Shown: one piece after another, positions 53,759 through 63,502 of the stretch
Numbering within the stretch: position 1 is the first letter of the stretch
Layout: the number at the start of each line of letters is the position of its first letter
Assembly: GCA_902520885.1 (NCBI GenBank)
Contig: CABYPW010000013.1
Coordinates: 1-64,000 of the forward strand
Direction of reading: 5' to 3'
DNA from: an uncultured SAR116 cluster alpha proteobacterium
GTDB lineage: Bacteria; Pseudomonadota; Alphaproteobacteria; Puniceispirillales; Puniceispirillaceae
DNA: 64,000 bases
Program-made: the position numbers and the translations under genes
The notes under the pieces: generated by a model
The model's input: the letters and a program-made list of their open reading frames with translations, nothing else
Database searches by the model: none
Told to the model about the DNA's origin: nothing

Positions 53759-54313
53759 ATGGCAAGAAATAACGATAGAAGTGCTGAATCAACTGGCCGA
53801 GATGAACCTGAACTTATTGAAAAATTAGTTGGTATTAATCGTGTTGCCAAAGTTGTGAAAGGTGGCCGTAGATTTGGGTTTGCAGCATTAGTTGTGGTTG
53901 GAGACGGGCGAGGTAAAGCTGGGTTTGGTACTGGCAAAGCAAAAGAGGTGCCTGAGGCTATCCGTAAAGCTACGGAAGATGCAAAACGTAATATGGTCCG
54001 AATTCCATTACGCGACGGCCGCACTTTGCACCATGATGTTAAGGGCACTTATGGAGCTGGGCATGTGCTTCTTCGCTCCGCTCCATCAGGTACAGGTATA
54101 ATTGCTGGTGGACCAATGCGTGCCGTTTTTGAGTCATTGGGCGTTCAAGATGTTGTTGCAAAGTCAATCGGAACGTCTAATCCACACAATATGATAAAGG
54201 CGACTTTTGCTGGGCTCTTATATATTCAAGCCCCCCGGGCAGTTGCCTCAAAACGAGGTATCAAGGTTGCTGACGTATTTGGTAAAAAATCACAATTAGA
54301 AACCGCATCTTAA
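53759..54313 (+). CDS. rpsE: 30S ribosomal protein S5
   Basis: A 184-aa protein from ATG 53759 (a GTG one codon earlier is possible; AAGGAGTAGAAG lies upstream). [40 protein letters not shown] and [18 protein letters not shown] match S5, which shapes decoding accuracy. Confidence 0.98.
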   Translation: MARNNDRSAESTGRDEPELIEKLVGINRVAKVVKGGRRFGFAALVVVGDGRGKAGFGTGKAKEVPEAIRKATEDAKRNMVRIPLRDGRTLHHDVKGTYGAGHVLLRSAPSGTGIIAGGPMRAVFESLGVQDVVAKSIGTSNPHNMIKATFAGLLYIQAPRAVASKRGIKVADVFGKKSQLETAS

Positions 54314-54327
54314 GTTCGAGAAATATA

Positions 54328-54519
54328 ATGGTAAAGCAGAAATTAATAGTGACACAGACAAAAAGTCCGATAGGACGTGAGGGAAGTCAGAGAAAAACAC
54401 TAATTGGCCTTGGATTGAATAAAATCGGAAGAACAAGGGAGTTAGAGGATACTCCTAGTGTCCGAGGCATGATAAATAAAGTAAAACACCTCATAAAAGT
54501 TAATGATTTAGATGCATAG
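54328..54519 (+). CDS. rpmD: 50S ribosomal protein L30
   Basis: A 63-aa protein: [40 protein letters not shown] and [13 protein letters not shown] match bacterial L30. Confidence 0.96.
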   Translation: MVKQKLIVTQTKSPIGREGSQRKTLIGLGLNKIGRTRELEDTPSVRGMINKVKHLIKVNDLDA

Positions 54520-54550
54520 TTTATGAAAAATTAGGTTTTTGGAGATGGAG

Positions 54551-55027
54551 ATGGAATTAAATACATTAACTGATAACAAAGGCTCTACTCGAAATCGAAG
54601 GCGGGTAGGGCGAGGCGTTGGGTCTGGTATTGGTAAAACTTCTGGCAGTGGACATAAAGGTCAAAAGGCCCGTTCTGGTGTTGCAATAAAGGGGTTTGAA
54701 GGTGGGCAAATGCCTATACATAGGCGTCTACCAAAACGTGGTTTTGTAAATATATTTCGAAAAAATTACATCGAAGTCAATATTGGGGAAATACAAAAAG
54801 CGATTGATGATGGTAAAATTGACCCATCTAACCCAGTTGATGTAAATGCTCTCAGATCTGCGGGTCTCGTTGGAAAGCCAAAAGATGGTATCCGTCTTCT
54901 TGGTAATGGAAATATCTCTTCCAAGATAGAAGTTCATGTAACAGGTGCATCAAAACCTGCTATATCAGCCGTTGAAAAAAAGGGCGGGTCAGTCGTCTTG
55001 AGCCATTCTGATGTAGTTTCGGAATAA
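54551..55027 (+). CDS. rplO: 50S ribosomal protein L15
   Basis: A 158-aa protein. Three starts are in frame (TTG 54539, ATG 54545, ATG 54551); the last has GGAG 6 nt upstream and gives the family N terminus MELNTLTDNKGSTRNRRRVG. GKTSGSGHKGQKARSG and GFEGGQMPIHRRLPKRGF are diagnostic. Confidence 0.95.
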   Translation: MELNTLTDNKGSTRNRRRVGRGVGSGIGKTSGSGHKGQKARSGVAIKGFEGGQMPIHRRLPKRGFVNIFRKNYIEVNIGEIQKAIDDGKIDPSNPVDVNALRSAGLVGKPKDGIRLLGNGNISSKIEVHVTGASKPAISAVEKKGGSVVLSHSDVVSE

Positions 55028-55053
55028 TGTTATTAGCAAGTGGTGTTTAAATA

Positions 55054-56385
55054 ATGGCAACAAATAGTGGAACCCAAGCTGGATTTGATTTATCTGCATT
55101 CGCAAAAGCAGATGATTTAAAAAAGCGCCTACTTTTCACCATAGGCGCCCTGATAATTTATCGACTCGGGACCTTTATACCTTTGCCCGGAATAGACCCA
55201 ATAGCTCTTGCAGATGTTTTTTCGCGTCAGTCAACGGGTATTTTGGGAATGTTCGATATGTTTTCCGGTGGTGCGTTAGGTAGAATGACTATTTTTGCTT
55301 TAAATATTATGCCCTATATTACTGCATCTATTATTATGCAATTAATGACGGCTATTATTCCAACATTGGAGCAGTTAAAAAAAGATGGTGAGTCTGGACG
55401 TAAGACTATAAATCAATATACACGCTATTTAACTGTCCTTCTTGCAGCTGTCCAAGGTTACGGTATTGCAATGGCGTTAGAATCTTCTACAGGAGTAGTC
55501 GTAGACCCAGGATTTTTCTTTAGGATTACAGCAGTAGTAACCCTAGTAGGTGGCACGTTGTTTCTTATGTGGCTTGGCGAGCAGGTTACTAGCAGAGGAG
55601 TTGGCAACGGTATATCGCTTATAATTTTTGCTGGCATCATAGCAGAAATTCCATCTGCATTGGTAGGTATGCTGGAGCTAGGACGCACGGGGGCCATATC
55701 AGGAGTAATTATTTTTGGTATCTTGGTTTTAGCTATTGCTGTTATTGCATTCATTGTCTTTATAGAACGTTCATTGCGTAAGATTTTAGTTCAATATCCA
55801 AAGCGCCAACAGGGTGGCAGGATGATGGGAGGTCAAGCACAACATCTTCCACTTAAATTAAATGTGGCTGGAGTTATACCGCCAATTTTTGCCTCTTCGT
55901 TGTTACTCATGCCCGTATCTATTATCAACTTGTCTGGTTCTCAAGGAAACGGCCCAGATTGGCTTTTAACGTTGAATTCACTTCTTGGTCGCGGTCAGCC
56001 TTTGTATCTCGCGATTTATGTTTCGATGATTGTATTTTTTGCATTTTTTTATACAGCCATTGTTTTTAACCCTGAGGATACCGCTGAAAATTTGCGTCGT
56101 AATGGAGGCTATATACCAGGCATTAGGCCTGGAAGACCAACCGCAGATTATTTAGATTTTATTCTTACTAGATTGACAGTTATTGGTGCTACTTATTTAG
56201 CTGCAGTTTGTATCTTGCCTGAGATATTGATAAGCCAATATTCTATTCCTTTTTATCTAGGCGGCACTTCACTACTTATTGTCGTAACTGTTTCTTTGGA
56301 TACTGTATCGCAAATACAGTCTCATTTGTTAGCTCACCAATATGAAGGTTTAATTAAAAGAGCACAAATAAAGGGGCGTAGATGA
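55054..56385 (+). CDS. secY: Preprotein translocase subunit SecY
   Basis: The channel subunit of the Sec translocon: 443 aa and ten transmembrane segments. Plug and gate-region motifs are visible, such as RLGTFIPLPGIDP, GGALGRMTIFALNIMPYITASI, the cytoplasmic loop YPKRQQGGRMMGGQAQHLPL with NVAGVIPPIFASS, and NPEDTAENLRRNGGYIPGIR. Between rplO and adk, its usual spc operon location. Its stop overlaps the adk ATG by 4 nt. Confidence 0.98.
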   Translation: MATNSGTQAGFDLSAFAKADDLKKRLLFTIGALIIYRLGTFIPLPGIDPIALADVFSRQSTGILGMFDMFSGGALGRMTIFALNIMPYITASIIMQLMTAIIPTLEQLKKDGESGRKTINQYTRYLTVLLAAVQGYGIAMALESSTGVVVDPGFFFRITAVVTLVGGTLFLMWLGEQVTSRGVGNGISLIIFAGIIAEIPSALVGMLELGRTGAISGVIIFGILVLAIAVIAFIVFIERSLRKILVQYPKRQQGGRMMGGQAQHLPLKLNVAGVIPPIFASSLLLMPVSIINLSGSQGNGPDWLLTLNSLLGRGQPLYLAIYVSMIVFFAFFYTAIVFNPEDTAENLRRNGGYIPGIRPGRPTADYLDFILTRLTVIGATYLAAVCILPEILISQYSIPFYLGGTSLLIVVTVSLDTVSQIQSHLLAHQYEGLIKRAQIKGRR

Positions 56386-56954
56386 TGAATATTATTTTAT
56401 TTGGGCCCCCTGGCGCTGGAAAGGGAACACAGGCAGAAAAATTGGTTACAGAACGCTCAATGGTTCAACTTTCAACTGGAGATATGCTTCGTGCTGAAAT
56501 TTCTAACAAATCTGATCTTGGGATTCAGGCAAAAGAAATTATGGATACAGGTGGACTTGTTTCAGATGATATTATGATAAAAATGATAGAATTGCGTTTT
56601 GGCAGTGATGAAGCAAAAAAAGGTGTAATTCTCGATGGATTTCCCAGAACGGTAAAGCAGGCTGAAGCATTAGATATAATGTTAACTCAAAATAAAGTTG
56701 TAATTAACCATGTTATCGAAATAAGTGTGGATGAGAATGCTTTGTTTGAAAGAATTGAAAGAAGGGCTAATGAGTCGGATAATGTTAGAGACGATGATAA
56801 TGCTGAAGTGCTTCGACAAAGACTTAAGGTATATCACGATAATACAGCTCCTGTTTTACCATTCTATCGTGAAAAGGGTATTTTATCTCAAGTTGATGGT
56901 ATGATGAGCATCGAAGAAGTAGCTAAAAATATTAATGAGGTTTTGGATAGTTAA
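56382..56954 (+). CDS. adk: Adenylate kinase, short form
   Basis: Interconverts AMP, ADP and ATP. P-loop FGPPGAGKGTQAEKL (residues 6-20), LSTGDMLRAEI, DGFPRTVKQAEALD and the RRANESDNVRDDDNAEVLRQ segment are clear. At 190 aa it lacks the large LID domain of the 214-aa enzymes, a form common in alphaproteobacteria. ATGA overlap with secY suggests coupling. Confidence 0.97.
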   Translation: MMNIILFGPPGAGKGTQAEKLVTERSMVQLSTGDMLRAEISNKSDLGIQAKEIMDTGGLVSDDIMIKMIELRFGSDEAKKGVILDGFPRTVKQAEALDIMLTQNKVVINHVIEISVDENALFERIERRANESDNVRDDDNAEVLRQRLKVYHDNTAPVLPFYREKGILSQVDGMMSIEEVAKNINEVLDS

Positions 56955-57003
56955 AAATATACTAAATAGTTTTACTATCTTAAAAATTTAAGTTGAAACG
57001 GGC

Positions 57004-57021
57004 TGGATAATTTTTTATCCA
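57004..57021 (+). promoter_or_regulatory. Hairpin in the rpsM leader
   Basis: TGGATAA-TTTT-TTATCCA is a perfect 7-bp stem with a 4-nt loop, ending 21 nt before the rpsM start. Its position in the 87-nt adk-rpsM gap suits a processing site or weak attenuator. Confidence 0.45.
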
Positions 57022-57041
57022 CCAAAAAAAAGGAGAAACCG

Positions 57042-57410
57042 TTGGCGCGTATAGCTGGTATAAATATTCCGACTAAAAAAAGGGTACAAATCGCCCTTAC
57101 ATATATTCATGGTATTGGTCTTACAAGTTCAAAAAAGATTTGTGATAAGGCCGGGATTACTGTTGAAAGGCGTGTGAATGACTTAACAGAAGATGAGTTA
57201 ACGCGCGTTCGAGATATCATTGATGAAGATTTCATCGTGGAGGGGGACCTCAGAAGAAAAACATCAATGGATATAAAACGTTATTTAGACCTTGGATGTT
57301 TGCGAGGATTGCGTCATCGTCGAAATCTTCCAGTGAGGGGACAACGTACTCATACGAACGCTCGTACAAGAAAAGGCCCTGCAAAGGCCATCGCTGGTAA
57401 AAAGAAATAG
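57042..57410 (+). CDS. rpsM: 30S ribosomal protein S13
   Basis: A 122-aa protein with a TTG start, supported by AAGGAG 8 nt upstream and the invariant N terminus [28 protein letters not shown] is the helix-two-turn-helix, and [20 protein letters not shown] the 16S rRNA-contacting tail. Confidence 0.97.
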   Translation: MARIAGINIPTKKRVQIALTYIHGIGLTSSKKICDKAGITVERRVNDLTEDELTRVRDIIDEDFIVEGDLRRKTSMDIKRYLDLGCLRGLRHRRNLPVRGQRTHTNARTRKGPAKAIAGKKK

Positions 57411-57429
57411 GCAAAACAGGGAAAAAATT

Positions 57430-57825
57430 ATGGCTAAACAACCTACTCAAACACGTGTCCGTCGTCGTGAGAAGAAAAATATCGCGACAGGGGTAGCACA
57501 CGTAAATTCTACATTTAATAATACTATGATTACCATTTCTGATGTACAGGGCAACACTATTGCTTGGTCTTCTGCTGGTACTATGGGTTTCAAAGGCTCT
57601 AGAAAATCCACACCATTTGCTGCACAGATGGCAGCTGAAGATGCCGGAAAAAAAGCTGCTGAGCATGGTGTGAAATCAGTGGATGTAGAAGTAAGGGGGC
57701 CTGGATCTGGGCGAGAATCTGCACTCAGAGCATTACAAACCGTTGGATTTACCGTTAATTCGATTAGAGATGTTACACCGATCCCACATAACGGTTGTCG
57801 ACCAAGAAAACGTCGTCGCGTATAG
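57430..57825 (+). CDS. rpsK: 30S ribosomal protein S11
   Basis: A 131-aa platform protein: [37 protein letters not shown] and the conserved C-terminal [17 protein letters not shown]. Confidence 0.98.
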   Translation: MAKQPTQTRVRRREKKNIATGVAHVNSTFNNTMITISDVQGNTIAWSSAGTMGFKGSRKSTPFAAQMAAEDAGKKAAEHGVKSVDVEVRGPGSGRESALRALQTVGFTVNSIRDVTPIPHNGCRPRKRRRV

Positions 57826-57908
57826 CGCGATATATTTTAACTTCCTCAATGATGGCGCAATTTTTATATAGCGCTGAGTTTGTTGCAAATAAACATAAAG
57901 GTAAACAG

Positions 57909-58925
57909 ATGATAGAAAAAAATTGGATGGAATTGCAGAAGCCTGATCAAGTTGGAGTGAAGGCTTCTGAGTATAACCCGCGTCAAGCTGTTATTTCAGT
58001 TGGCCCGCTGGAGCGTGGTTTTGGAATAACTTTGGGTAACGCACTTCGTCGGATATTGTTATCTTCGCTTCAAGGTGCTGCTGTTACGGCTGTTCAGATC
58101 CAGGGTGTTGTTCACGAATTTTCTTCCATACCAGGCGTTCGCGAAGATGTGACAGATTTGATATTAAATATAAAAGGTATAGCCGTTTCACTCGAATCAG
58201 AAGGCGCAAAAAGAGTGAGACTGCATGCAGAGGGGCCACTCGAAGTTACAGCTGGTATGATAAATGAAACAGCTGGCGTGGAAATCATGAATCCTGACCA
58301 TATAATTTGTCATTTAGATAAAGAAGCCACCCTTGTAATGGAGCTTACAATAGAGTCTGGAAAAGGATATGTACCCTCTTCTCAAAATAGGTTAGAGGAC
58401 TCCCCTATTGGTCTTATCCCCGTTGATGCCATTTTTAGCCCTATTCGTCAGGTAGCTTATAAAGTGGAAAATGAGCGTGTTGGACAAATAACTGATTATG
58501 ACCGGTTGTTGCTTACCATAGAAACAGATGGTTCAATTACCCCCGAAGACTCAGTCGCATTTGCAGCGCGAATTATGCAGGACCAATTACAACCATTTAT
58601 TAACTTTGAAGAGCCAAAAACTGAATTAGTAGAAGATGAGGCGGATAGTCTTCCATTTAATCGTAACTTGCTTCGCAAAGTTGATGAACTTGAGTTATCT
58701 GTGCGTTCTGCTAATTGTTTGAAAAACGATAATATAGTCTATATAGGTGACTTGGTGCAGAAAAGTGAAAATGAAATGCTCCGCACACCTAATTTTGGTC
58801 GTAAATCTTTGAATGAAATTAAAGAGGTATTGAAGGTTATGAACCTTGAATTAGGGATGGATCACGAAAATTGGCCTCCAGAAAATATTGAAGAGTTGGC
58901 TAAACGTATAGACGAGCCATTTTAA
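57909..58925 (+). CDS. rpoA: DNA-directed RNA polymerase alpha subunit
   Basis: A 338-aa protein from ATG 57909; the open frame upstream overlaps rpsK and is not used. The N-terminal dimerisation domain has [20 protein letters not shown] and [12 protein letters not shown]. The C-terminal DNA- and activator-binding domain has [19 protein letters not shown] and [14 protein letters not shown], the 265-type UP-element region. A MerR-family activator such as CueR does not depend on this domain. Confidence 0.98.
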   Translation: MIEKNWMELQKPDQVGVKASEYNPRQAVISVGPLERGFGITLGNALRRILLSSLQGAAVTAVQIQGVVHEFSSIPGVREDVTDLILNIKGIAVSLESEGAKRVRLHAEGPLEVTAGMINETAGVEIMNPDHIICHLDKEATLVMELTIESGKGYVPSSQNRLEDSPIGLIPVDAIFSPIRQVAYKVENERVGQITDYDRLLLTIETDGSITPEDSVAFAARIMQDQLQPFINFEEPKTELVEDEADSLPFNRNLLRKVDELELSVRSANCLKNDNIVYIGDLVQKSENEMLRTPNFGRKSLNEIKEVLKVMNLELGMDHENWPPENIEELAKRIDEPF

Positions 58926-58966
58926 ACTGTTATTAATAACTCTCTAAAGGGAATAGGAGTTGAAAT

Positions 58967-59407
58967 ATGCGACATCGAAGTGCAGGACGGAAATTAAATC
59001 GTTCATCTAAACACCGTCAGATGCTGTTTCGTAATTTATCTCAAGCATTGATAAAACATGAACAGATAATGACAACTCTTCCAAAGGCAAAGGATTTGAG
59101 ACCTTTTGTGGAAAAACTTGTCACTCTTGGAAAAAGAGGTAACCTGCATGCACGAAGGCAAGCTTTTGCGCAGCTTCGTGATGAAAAGATTGTATCAAAG
59201 CTATTTGAAGTTCTTTCAGATCGTTATTCAGATAGAGCAGGTGGTTATACAAGGGTATTGAAAGCAGGATATAGATACGGTGATTCGGCGCCGATGGCTA
59301 TTATTGAGTTTGTAGATAGAGATGAAAGTGCAAAAGGACAGGATTCTGGTCCGATTCAAGTTGATGGAATTGACGATGAAGTGCCGACATCTGTTGGGGC
59401 TGCTTAG
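58967..59407 (+). CDS. rplQ: 50S ribosomal protein L17
   Basis: A 146-aa protein: [40 protein letters not shown] and [19 protein letters not shown] are the L17 blocks. A short acidic tail (about 30 residues) extends it beyond the ~120 aa of E. coli, as in many alphaproteobacteria. Last gene of the ribosomal cluster. Confidence 0.97.
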   Translation: MRHRSAGRKLNRSSKHRQMLFRNLSQALIKHEQIMTTLPKAKDLRPFVEKLVTLGKRGNLHARRQAFAQLRDEKIVSKLFEVLSDRYSDRAGGYTRVLKAGYRYGDSAPMAIIEFVDRDESAKGQDSGPIQVDGIDDEVPTSVGAA

Positions 59408-59431
59408 TTAGCTGATAAATGTTTATATTGT

Positions 59432-59457
59432 AAAGAGCCAATTTTGGCTCTTTTTTG
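59432..59457 (+). terminator. Rho-independent terminator after rplQ
   Basis: AAAGAGCCAA (59432-59441) pairs perfectly with TTGGCTCTTT (59444-59453) and runs straight into a T-tract. It lies 25 nt after the rplQ stop and ends the ribosomal cluster. Confidence 0.92.
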
Positions 59458-59492
59458 TTTTTTAGAACTTATTCAGTGAGATATATTTATTT

Positions 59493-60764
59493 ATGAGGAG
59501 AAACTTGAGTGATAAGATACCGCTTGCAGAAAGGATGCGTCCAACGCTCCTTAGTGACGTTGTTGGGCAGCCTCATTTAACGGATTTGCCGCTCTCGCAA
59601 TTACAATTTGGTTCTTTTATTTTCTGGGGTCCACCAGGTTCTGGAAAAACGACCATCGCTAGGATTTTAGGGTATCTATCACAACAAGAATTTGTCTGTA
59701 TTTCTGCAATATTTGAAGGTATTACTGACATTCGAAAACTTTACGAGCGCTCTAAACTCAAAAATGAGAACGATAAAAGTATCTTGTTATTTATTGATGA
59801 AATTCATAGACTCAATAAAGCTCAGCAAGATGCTTTATTGCCAGCCATAGAAGATGGTTCAATTAGATTAATTGGAGCTACAACAGAAAATCCCTCATTT
59901 GCCTTAAATTCTGCTTTACTATCTAGGACTCAGGTAATTACCCTCGCAGCTTTAGATACATCTTGTTTGCGCATTATTTATGAACGTGCAATTGAATATT
60001 TAGGAAATCCTATTGAACTTGATGAGGATACGAAATGTTTTTTAATTGAATTATCAGATGGTGATGCCAGATATCTTCTAAACATGGTCCAGATGATTGT
60101 TTCTCATAGCGAAGAGCAAAATTGGACAAGGCAAAAAGTTTCTGTCTTTTTCTCAAAAAAACCGGTTCTTTATGATAAGAGTGGTGACCAGCATTTTAAT
60201 TTAATTTCTGCTCTTATTAAGTCATTGCGTGCTTCAGATTGTGATGCGAGTTTATACTGGCTTGCAAGAATGATTAATTCAGGAGAAGATTGTCATTATA
60301 TATTGAGACGTTTGGTCCGTTTTGCCTCTGAAGATATAGGGTTGGCAGACCCTCAGGCAAATCCCATGGCTATTTCGGTTTGGCAAGCATATGAACGTCT
60401 TGGTAGTCCTGAGGGTGAATTACATATAGCTGAGCTTGTTATATTCCTTGCCACTTCTCCAAAATCAAATTCTGTATACATAGCTTGGAAAAATGCCATA
60501 TCTGCTGCTAAGTCAACTGGAAGTTTGACTCCTCCAAAATCAGTATTGAACGCGCCAACACCCCTTATGAAACAGCAAGGTTATGGGAGGGGTTATGTTT
60601 ATGATCATGACAGTAAGAATGCATTTTCTGGACAAAATTGTTTTCCAGAAAAAATGCAAAGATTGAAATTATATTTCCCTAATGAACGTGGGTTTGAGAG
60701 AGAAATTGGCAAAAGACTTACTTATTGGGAAAATTTGCGTGATAAAACTAAAAAAGAAAAGTGA
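59493..60764 (+). CDS. rarA: Replication-associated recombination protein A
   Basis: A 423-aa AAA+ ATPase of the RarA/MgsA family, which acts at stalled replication forks. The N terminus LAERMRPTLLSDVVGQPHL, Walker A GPPGSGKTTI, Walker B LLFIDEIHRLNK, the ATTENPSFALNSALLSR sensor 1 box and the C-terminal LVRFASEDIGLADPQA with KQQGYGRGYVYDHD (RarA-specific) are present. It is slightly short in the linker but complete. Confidence 0.95.
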   Translation: MRRNLSDKIPLAERMRPTLLSDVVGQPHLTDLPLSQLQFGSFIFWGPPGSGKTTIARILGYLSQQEFVCISAIFEGITDIRKLYERSKLKNENDKSILLFIDEIHRLNKAQQDALLPAIEDGSIRLIGATTENPSFALNSALLSRTQVITLAALDTSCLRIIYERAIEYLGNPIELDEDTKCFLIELSDGDARYLLNMVQMIVSHSEEQNWTRQKVSVFFSKKPVLYDKSGDQHFNLISALIKSLRASDCDASLYWLARMINSGEDCHYILRRLVRFASEDIGLADPQANPMAISVWQAYERLGSPEGELHIAELVIFLATSPKSNSVYIAWKNAISAAKSTGSLTPPKSVLNAPTPLMKQQGYGRGYVYDHDSKNAFSGQNCFPEKMQRLKLYFPNERGFEREIGKRLTYWENLRDKTKKEK

Positions 60765-60768
60765 TATT

Positions 60769-61650
60769 TTGGAAGCTGAATTTGATTTGTTTATTGGTAT
60801 TGATTGGTCTGGCGCAAAAGGCTCCTCCCATCGGGGTATTGCAGTAAGTGAAGCAAAATTTGGCTGTTCTGCTCCAAAAATTGTTTCACCTCCAAAAAAT
60901 TTACGTTATTGGTCTCGTGGTAAGGTCATAGAATATCTTATAAAAAGAAGTAGTGAGAAAAAAGTTCTTGCAGGAATAGACTTCGCGTTCTCTTATCCAT
61001 TTTTTGATGAAATGTCTTTTTTTCCTGGAATAAAAGAAGCACCGACTACAGCTTTAGAATTGTGGGCGCTAATCCATAGGATTAATGTTAATTCATCTGA
61101 TTTTTATGGTGGTCTTATATGGAAAGACCCTACCTTCTCATGCTTCTATAATTCACCTGGGAATAGAGGAGAAAAATTTCGTTCCCGCAGACGGTTAACA
61201 GAAAATTGGGCAAAAAGAATTAAATCGCCAAGTCCTACATTTAACTGTGTAGGACCAGCTGGAGTTGGAACTGGTTCTTTGGCTGGAATGAGGATTCTAC
61301 ACGAAATTGGTCATCGCGCTTGCCGATGGCCAATAGAAAAAACATTGAAACATCGACTTACTTTAGTAGAAATTTTTCCATCATACTATTTTGCGCTATC
61401 TGGAATAAGACCAATAAAAGGTGACCATGCAAGAATTAAAGTACTGAATAAAGCGCTTGAATTTTTTGGGTCAGAGCCATTGCCTGAGAGTTTTGTTATT
61501 AATGGCCCTGACTTTGATGAGGCAGATGCGCTTATATCATCTGCTGCAGTACGAGCTTTATCTGCAAATGAAACAACTTGGATTGTTCCTAAAGAGGCTA
61601 TGAAAGAAGGCTGGATATTTGGCGTAGAATACAATGATAAAACATCATAA
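60769..61650 (+). CDS. Unrecognised conserved-looking protein, possible RNase H-like fold
   Basis: About 293 aa. The start is unclear: TTG 60769, 4 nt after the rarA stop, gives a natural beginning LEAEFDLFIGIDWSGAKGSS; the frame is open to ATG 60682 inside rarA. FIGIDWSGAKG followed by a second acidic strand (VLAGIDFAFSYPF) and a late DFDEADALISSAAVRAL recall RNase H-fold or DUF429-type proteins, with possible catalytic Asp residues. No signal or membrane segment. Function not assigned. Confidence 0.65.
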   Translation: MEAEFDLFIGIDWSGAKGSSHRGIAVSEAKFGCSAPKIVSPPKNLRYWSRGKVIEYLIKRSSEKKVLAGIDFAFSYPFFDEMSFFPGIKEAPTTALELWALIHRINVNSSDFYGGLIWKDPTFSCFYNSPGNRGEKFRSRRRLTENWAKRIKSPSPTFNCVGPAGVGTGSLAGMRILHEIGHRACRWPIEKTLKHRLTLVEIFPSYYFALSGIRPIKGDHARIKVLNKALEFFGSEPLPESFVINGPDFDEADALISSAAVRALSANETTWIVPKEAMKEGWIFGVEYNDKTS

Positions 61651-61790
61651 AAATTACTTTTCACTCATTCAGTCTTTTAAATTCGCAGCGTCAAGATTTC
61701 GCCATATTACCCTCCTATACAAGGCTCAATATTATTGTGTTAGAATGTTTTTTTGAATTTAAATTTTAAAATAAAAATTGGAAAATTTTT

Positions 61791-62765
61791 ATGGATAATA
61801 TTATTTTGATTTCTGCTGAAGATAACAATTTGAGACTTGATCGTGTTATTCGTGCGCGATTGCCAGCTTTGAAACAGGGCCAATTAGAAAAATTTGTTAG
61901 GCAAGGTAAAATTCGTCTTGATACAAAAAAAGTTAAGGCGGGAACGAGAGTGCATTCTGGACAACAAATTGAGTTAAAGTTTGATATTTATTCTTTTTTA
62001 TTGGATAAGGTTGGAATTAAAAAAAAGGTAAATGAGAGTATCAACCTAGTCTCTGAGAGAAGGAAGGCACTACGCCTTATTGAAAGTTGGAAGGTTGAAG
62101 AGACGCCAGAATGGTTGGCTATTAATAAACCCTCAGGGATTGCGGTACAGGGAGGGACGAGTACTAAAAATCATATAGATCGTATATTAAAGGAAGCATA
62201 TGGAGATGAACGACCTCGGCTCGTTCACCGTATTGATAAAGATACTTCCGGGGTTTTACTACTGGCAAAGTCGGAGAAATCCGCTCGTTATTTGACTCGC
62301 TATTTTAGAGAACAAACTATTGAAAAGACATATCTTGCTTTTTGTATTGGGAAGATTAGAAAATCAGGGAAAATTTCGGAGCCAATAATCAAATCAATGC
62401 TTAACAGCAATGAAAGAATGGCTGTTGACAGAAACAAAGGACTTGCTGCTATAAGCCTATTTGAAAGGTTATATTATGGAAAAGGAATTAGTATGGTGTG
62501 TCTTCGACCATTAACTGGAAGAACTCATCAGTTAAGAGTGCACATGGAATATTTTGGAACGCCTATTTTAGGAGATGGAAAATATGCAGGGAGAAAAGCA
62601 CATCCAGATAGTGAGTTTTCTAGAAAAATGCACCTTCATTCTCATTTCCTTTCTCTACCTGATGGGCATCTTATTATGGCAAAGGTTCCAGAACATATGC
62701 AATTAGCAGCAAATATAATCGGTGCTATTATCCCCAAAAATAATCAGTTTTTTCATGATGTTTAA
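61791..62765 (+). CDS. rluC: Ribosomal large subunit pseudouridine synthase, RluC/D family
   Basis: A 324-aa protein. The N-terminal S4 domain (residues 10-60) contains LDRVIRARLPALKQGQLEKF. The catalytic domain has LAINKPSGIAVQGG and the RluA-family motif PRLVHRIDKDTSGVLLLAKS with the catalytic Asp in RIDKDTSG. LTGRTHQLRVHMEYFGTPILGD completes the signature. Target uridines are inferred from the family. Confidence 0.92.
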   Translation: MDNIILISAEDNNLRLDRVIRARLPALKQGQLEKFVRQGKIRLDTKKVKAGTRVHSGQQIELKFDIYSFLLDKVGIKKKVNESINLVSERRKALRLIESWKVEETPEWLAINKPSGIAVQGGTSTKNHIDRILKEAYGDERPRLVHRIDKDTSGVLLLAKSEKSARYLTRYFREQTIEKTYLAFCIGKIRKSGKISEPIIKSMLNSNERMAVDRNKGLAAISLFERLYYGKGISMVCLRPLTGRTHQLRVHMEYFGTPILGDGKYAGRKAHPDSEFSRKMHLHSHFLSLPDGHLIMAKVPEHMQLAANIIGAIIPKNNQFFHDV

Positions 62766-62782
62766 AGGAGTTTGGAACTGTT

Positions 62783-63481
62783 ATGACTATTAATGTAGCC
62801 AGCTCAAAACAAGCTTTACGACTTGTTTTATTCGATTTTGATGGCACCCTCTGCGATAGTGCAGAGCAAATCATTAGTGCAATAAAAAGAGCGGGTCATG
62901 ACGTTGGATTGATAGATATCAAAGAAGAGCAAACCCGCCAGTCAATTGGAAAGGGTCTTCATCATTTAGCTCTAGAACTCACGAATAATGACGGTGAAAA
63001 AGCAAACGAATTTTTTAACGCTTATCGTCAAAATTTTAGAGCTGAGATGAACTTGGAAAGTAATTATGTATCGCCATTATTTGAAGGTGCGAAAGAAACT
63101 GTCACTTCTCTTGTTAATGATGGCTGGCTTACAGGCATTATAACAAACAAGGGTAGAATTGGGTTAAATCACCTATTAGAAATACACGAAATAGGGCATT
63201 TATTTGACGTGACTTATACGGTTGATGAGAAACAACCCAAACCCTCACCTGATATGGTGGTAGAAGCAATGTGTAAATGCGGAGTTGACCTAAATAAAAC
63301 AGTTCTTGTTGGTGATACTATTTATGATGCTCAGTGTGCCACAAATGCCGGTATTTCATTTATTGGTGTAAGTTGGGGATATAATAGTTCTGAAATTCTG
63401 AAACAAAATGGAGCAAGTATGGTTATAAATAACTTTTCTGAACTTCAAACCTGCTTGAATATACTTACCTCCAGGAATTAA
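62783..63481 (+). CDS. HAD-superfamily phosphatase, phosphoglycolate phosphatase-like
   Basis: A 232-aa HAD hydrolase. Motif I is LFDFDGTLCDS with the nucleophile Asp (residue ~18), motif II ITNKGR, motif III a Lys in KPSPDM, and motif IV VGDTIYDAQCA. The cap is the small helical type of Gph. Lies 17 nt after rluC and before ATP12, a recurrent alphaproteobacterial order. Substrate unproven. Confidence 0.9.
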   Translation: MTINVASSKQALRLVLFDFDGTLCDSAEQIISAIKRAGHDVGLIDIKEEQTRQSIGKGLHHLALELTNNDGEKANEFFNAYRQNFRAEMNLESNYVSPLFEGAKETVTSLVNDGWLTGIITNKGRIGLNHLLEIHEIGHLFDVTYTVDEKQPKPSPDMVVEAMCKCGVDLNKTVLVGDTIYDAQCATNAGISFIGVSWGYNSSEILKQNGASMVINNFSELQTCLNILTSRN

Positions 63482-63502
63482 TTATTAAATTGGAAAAACC
63501 TA

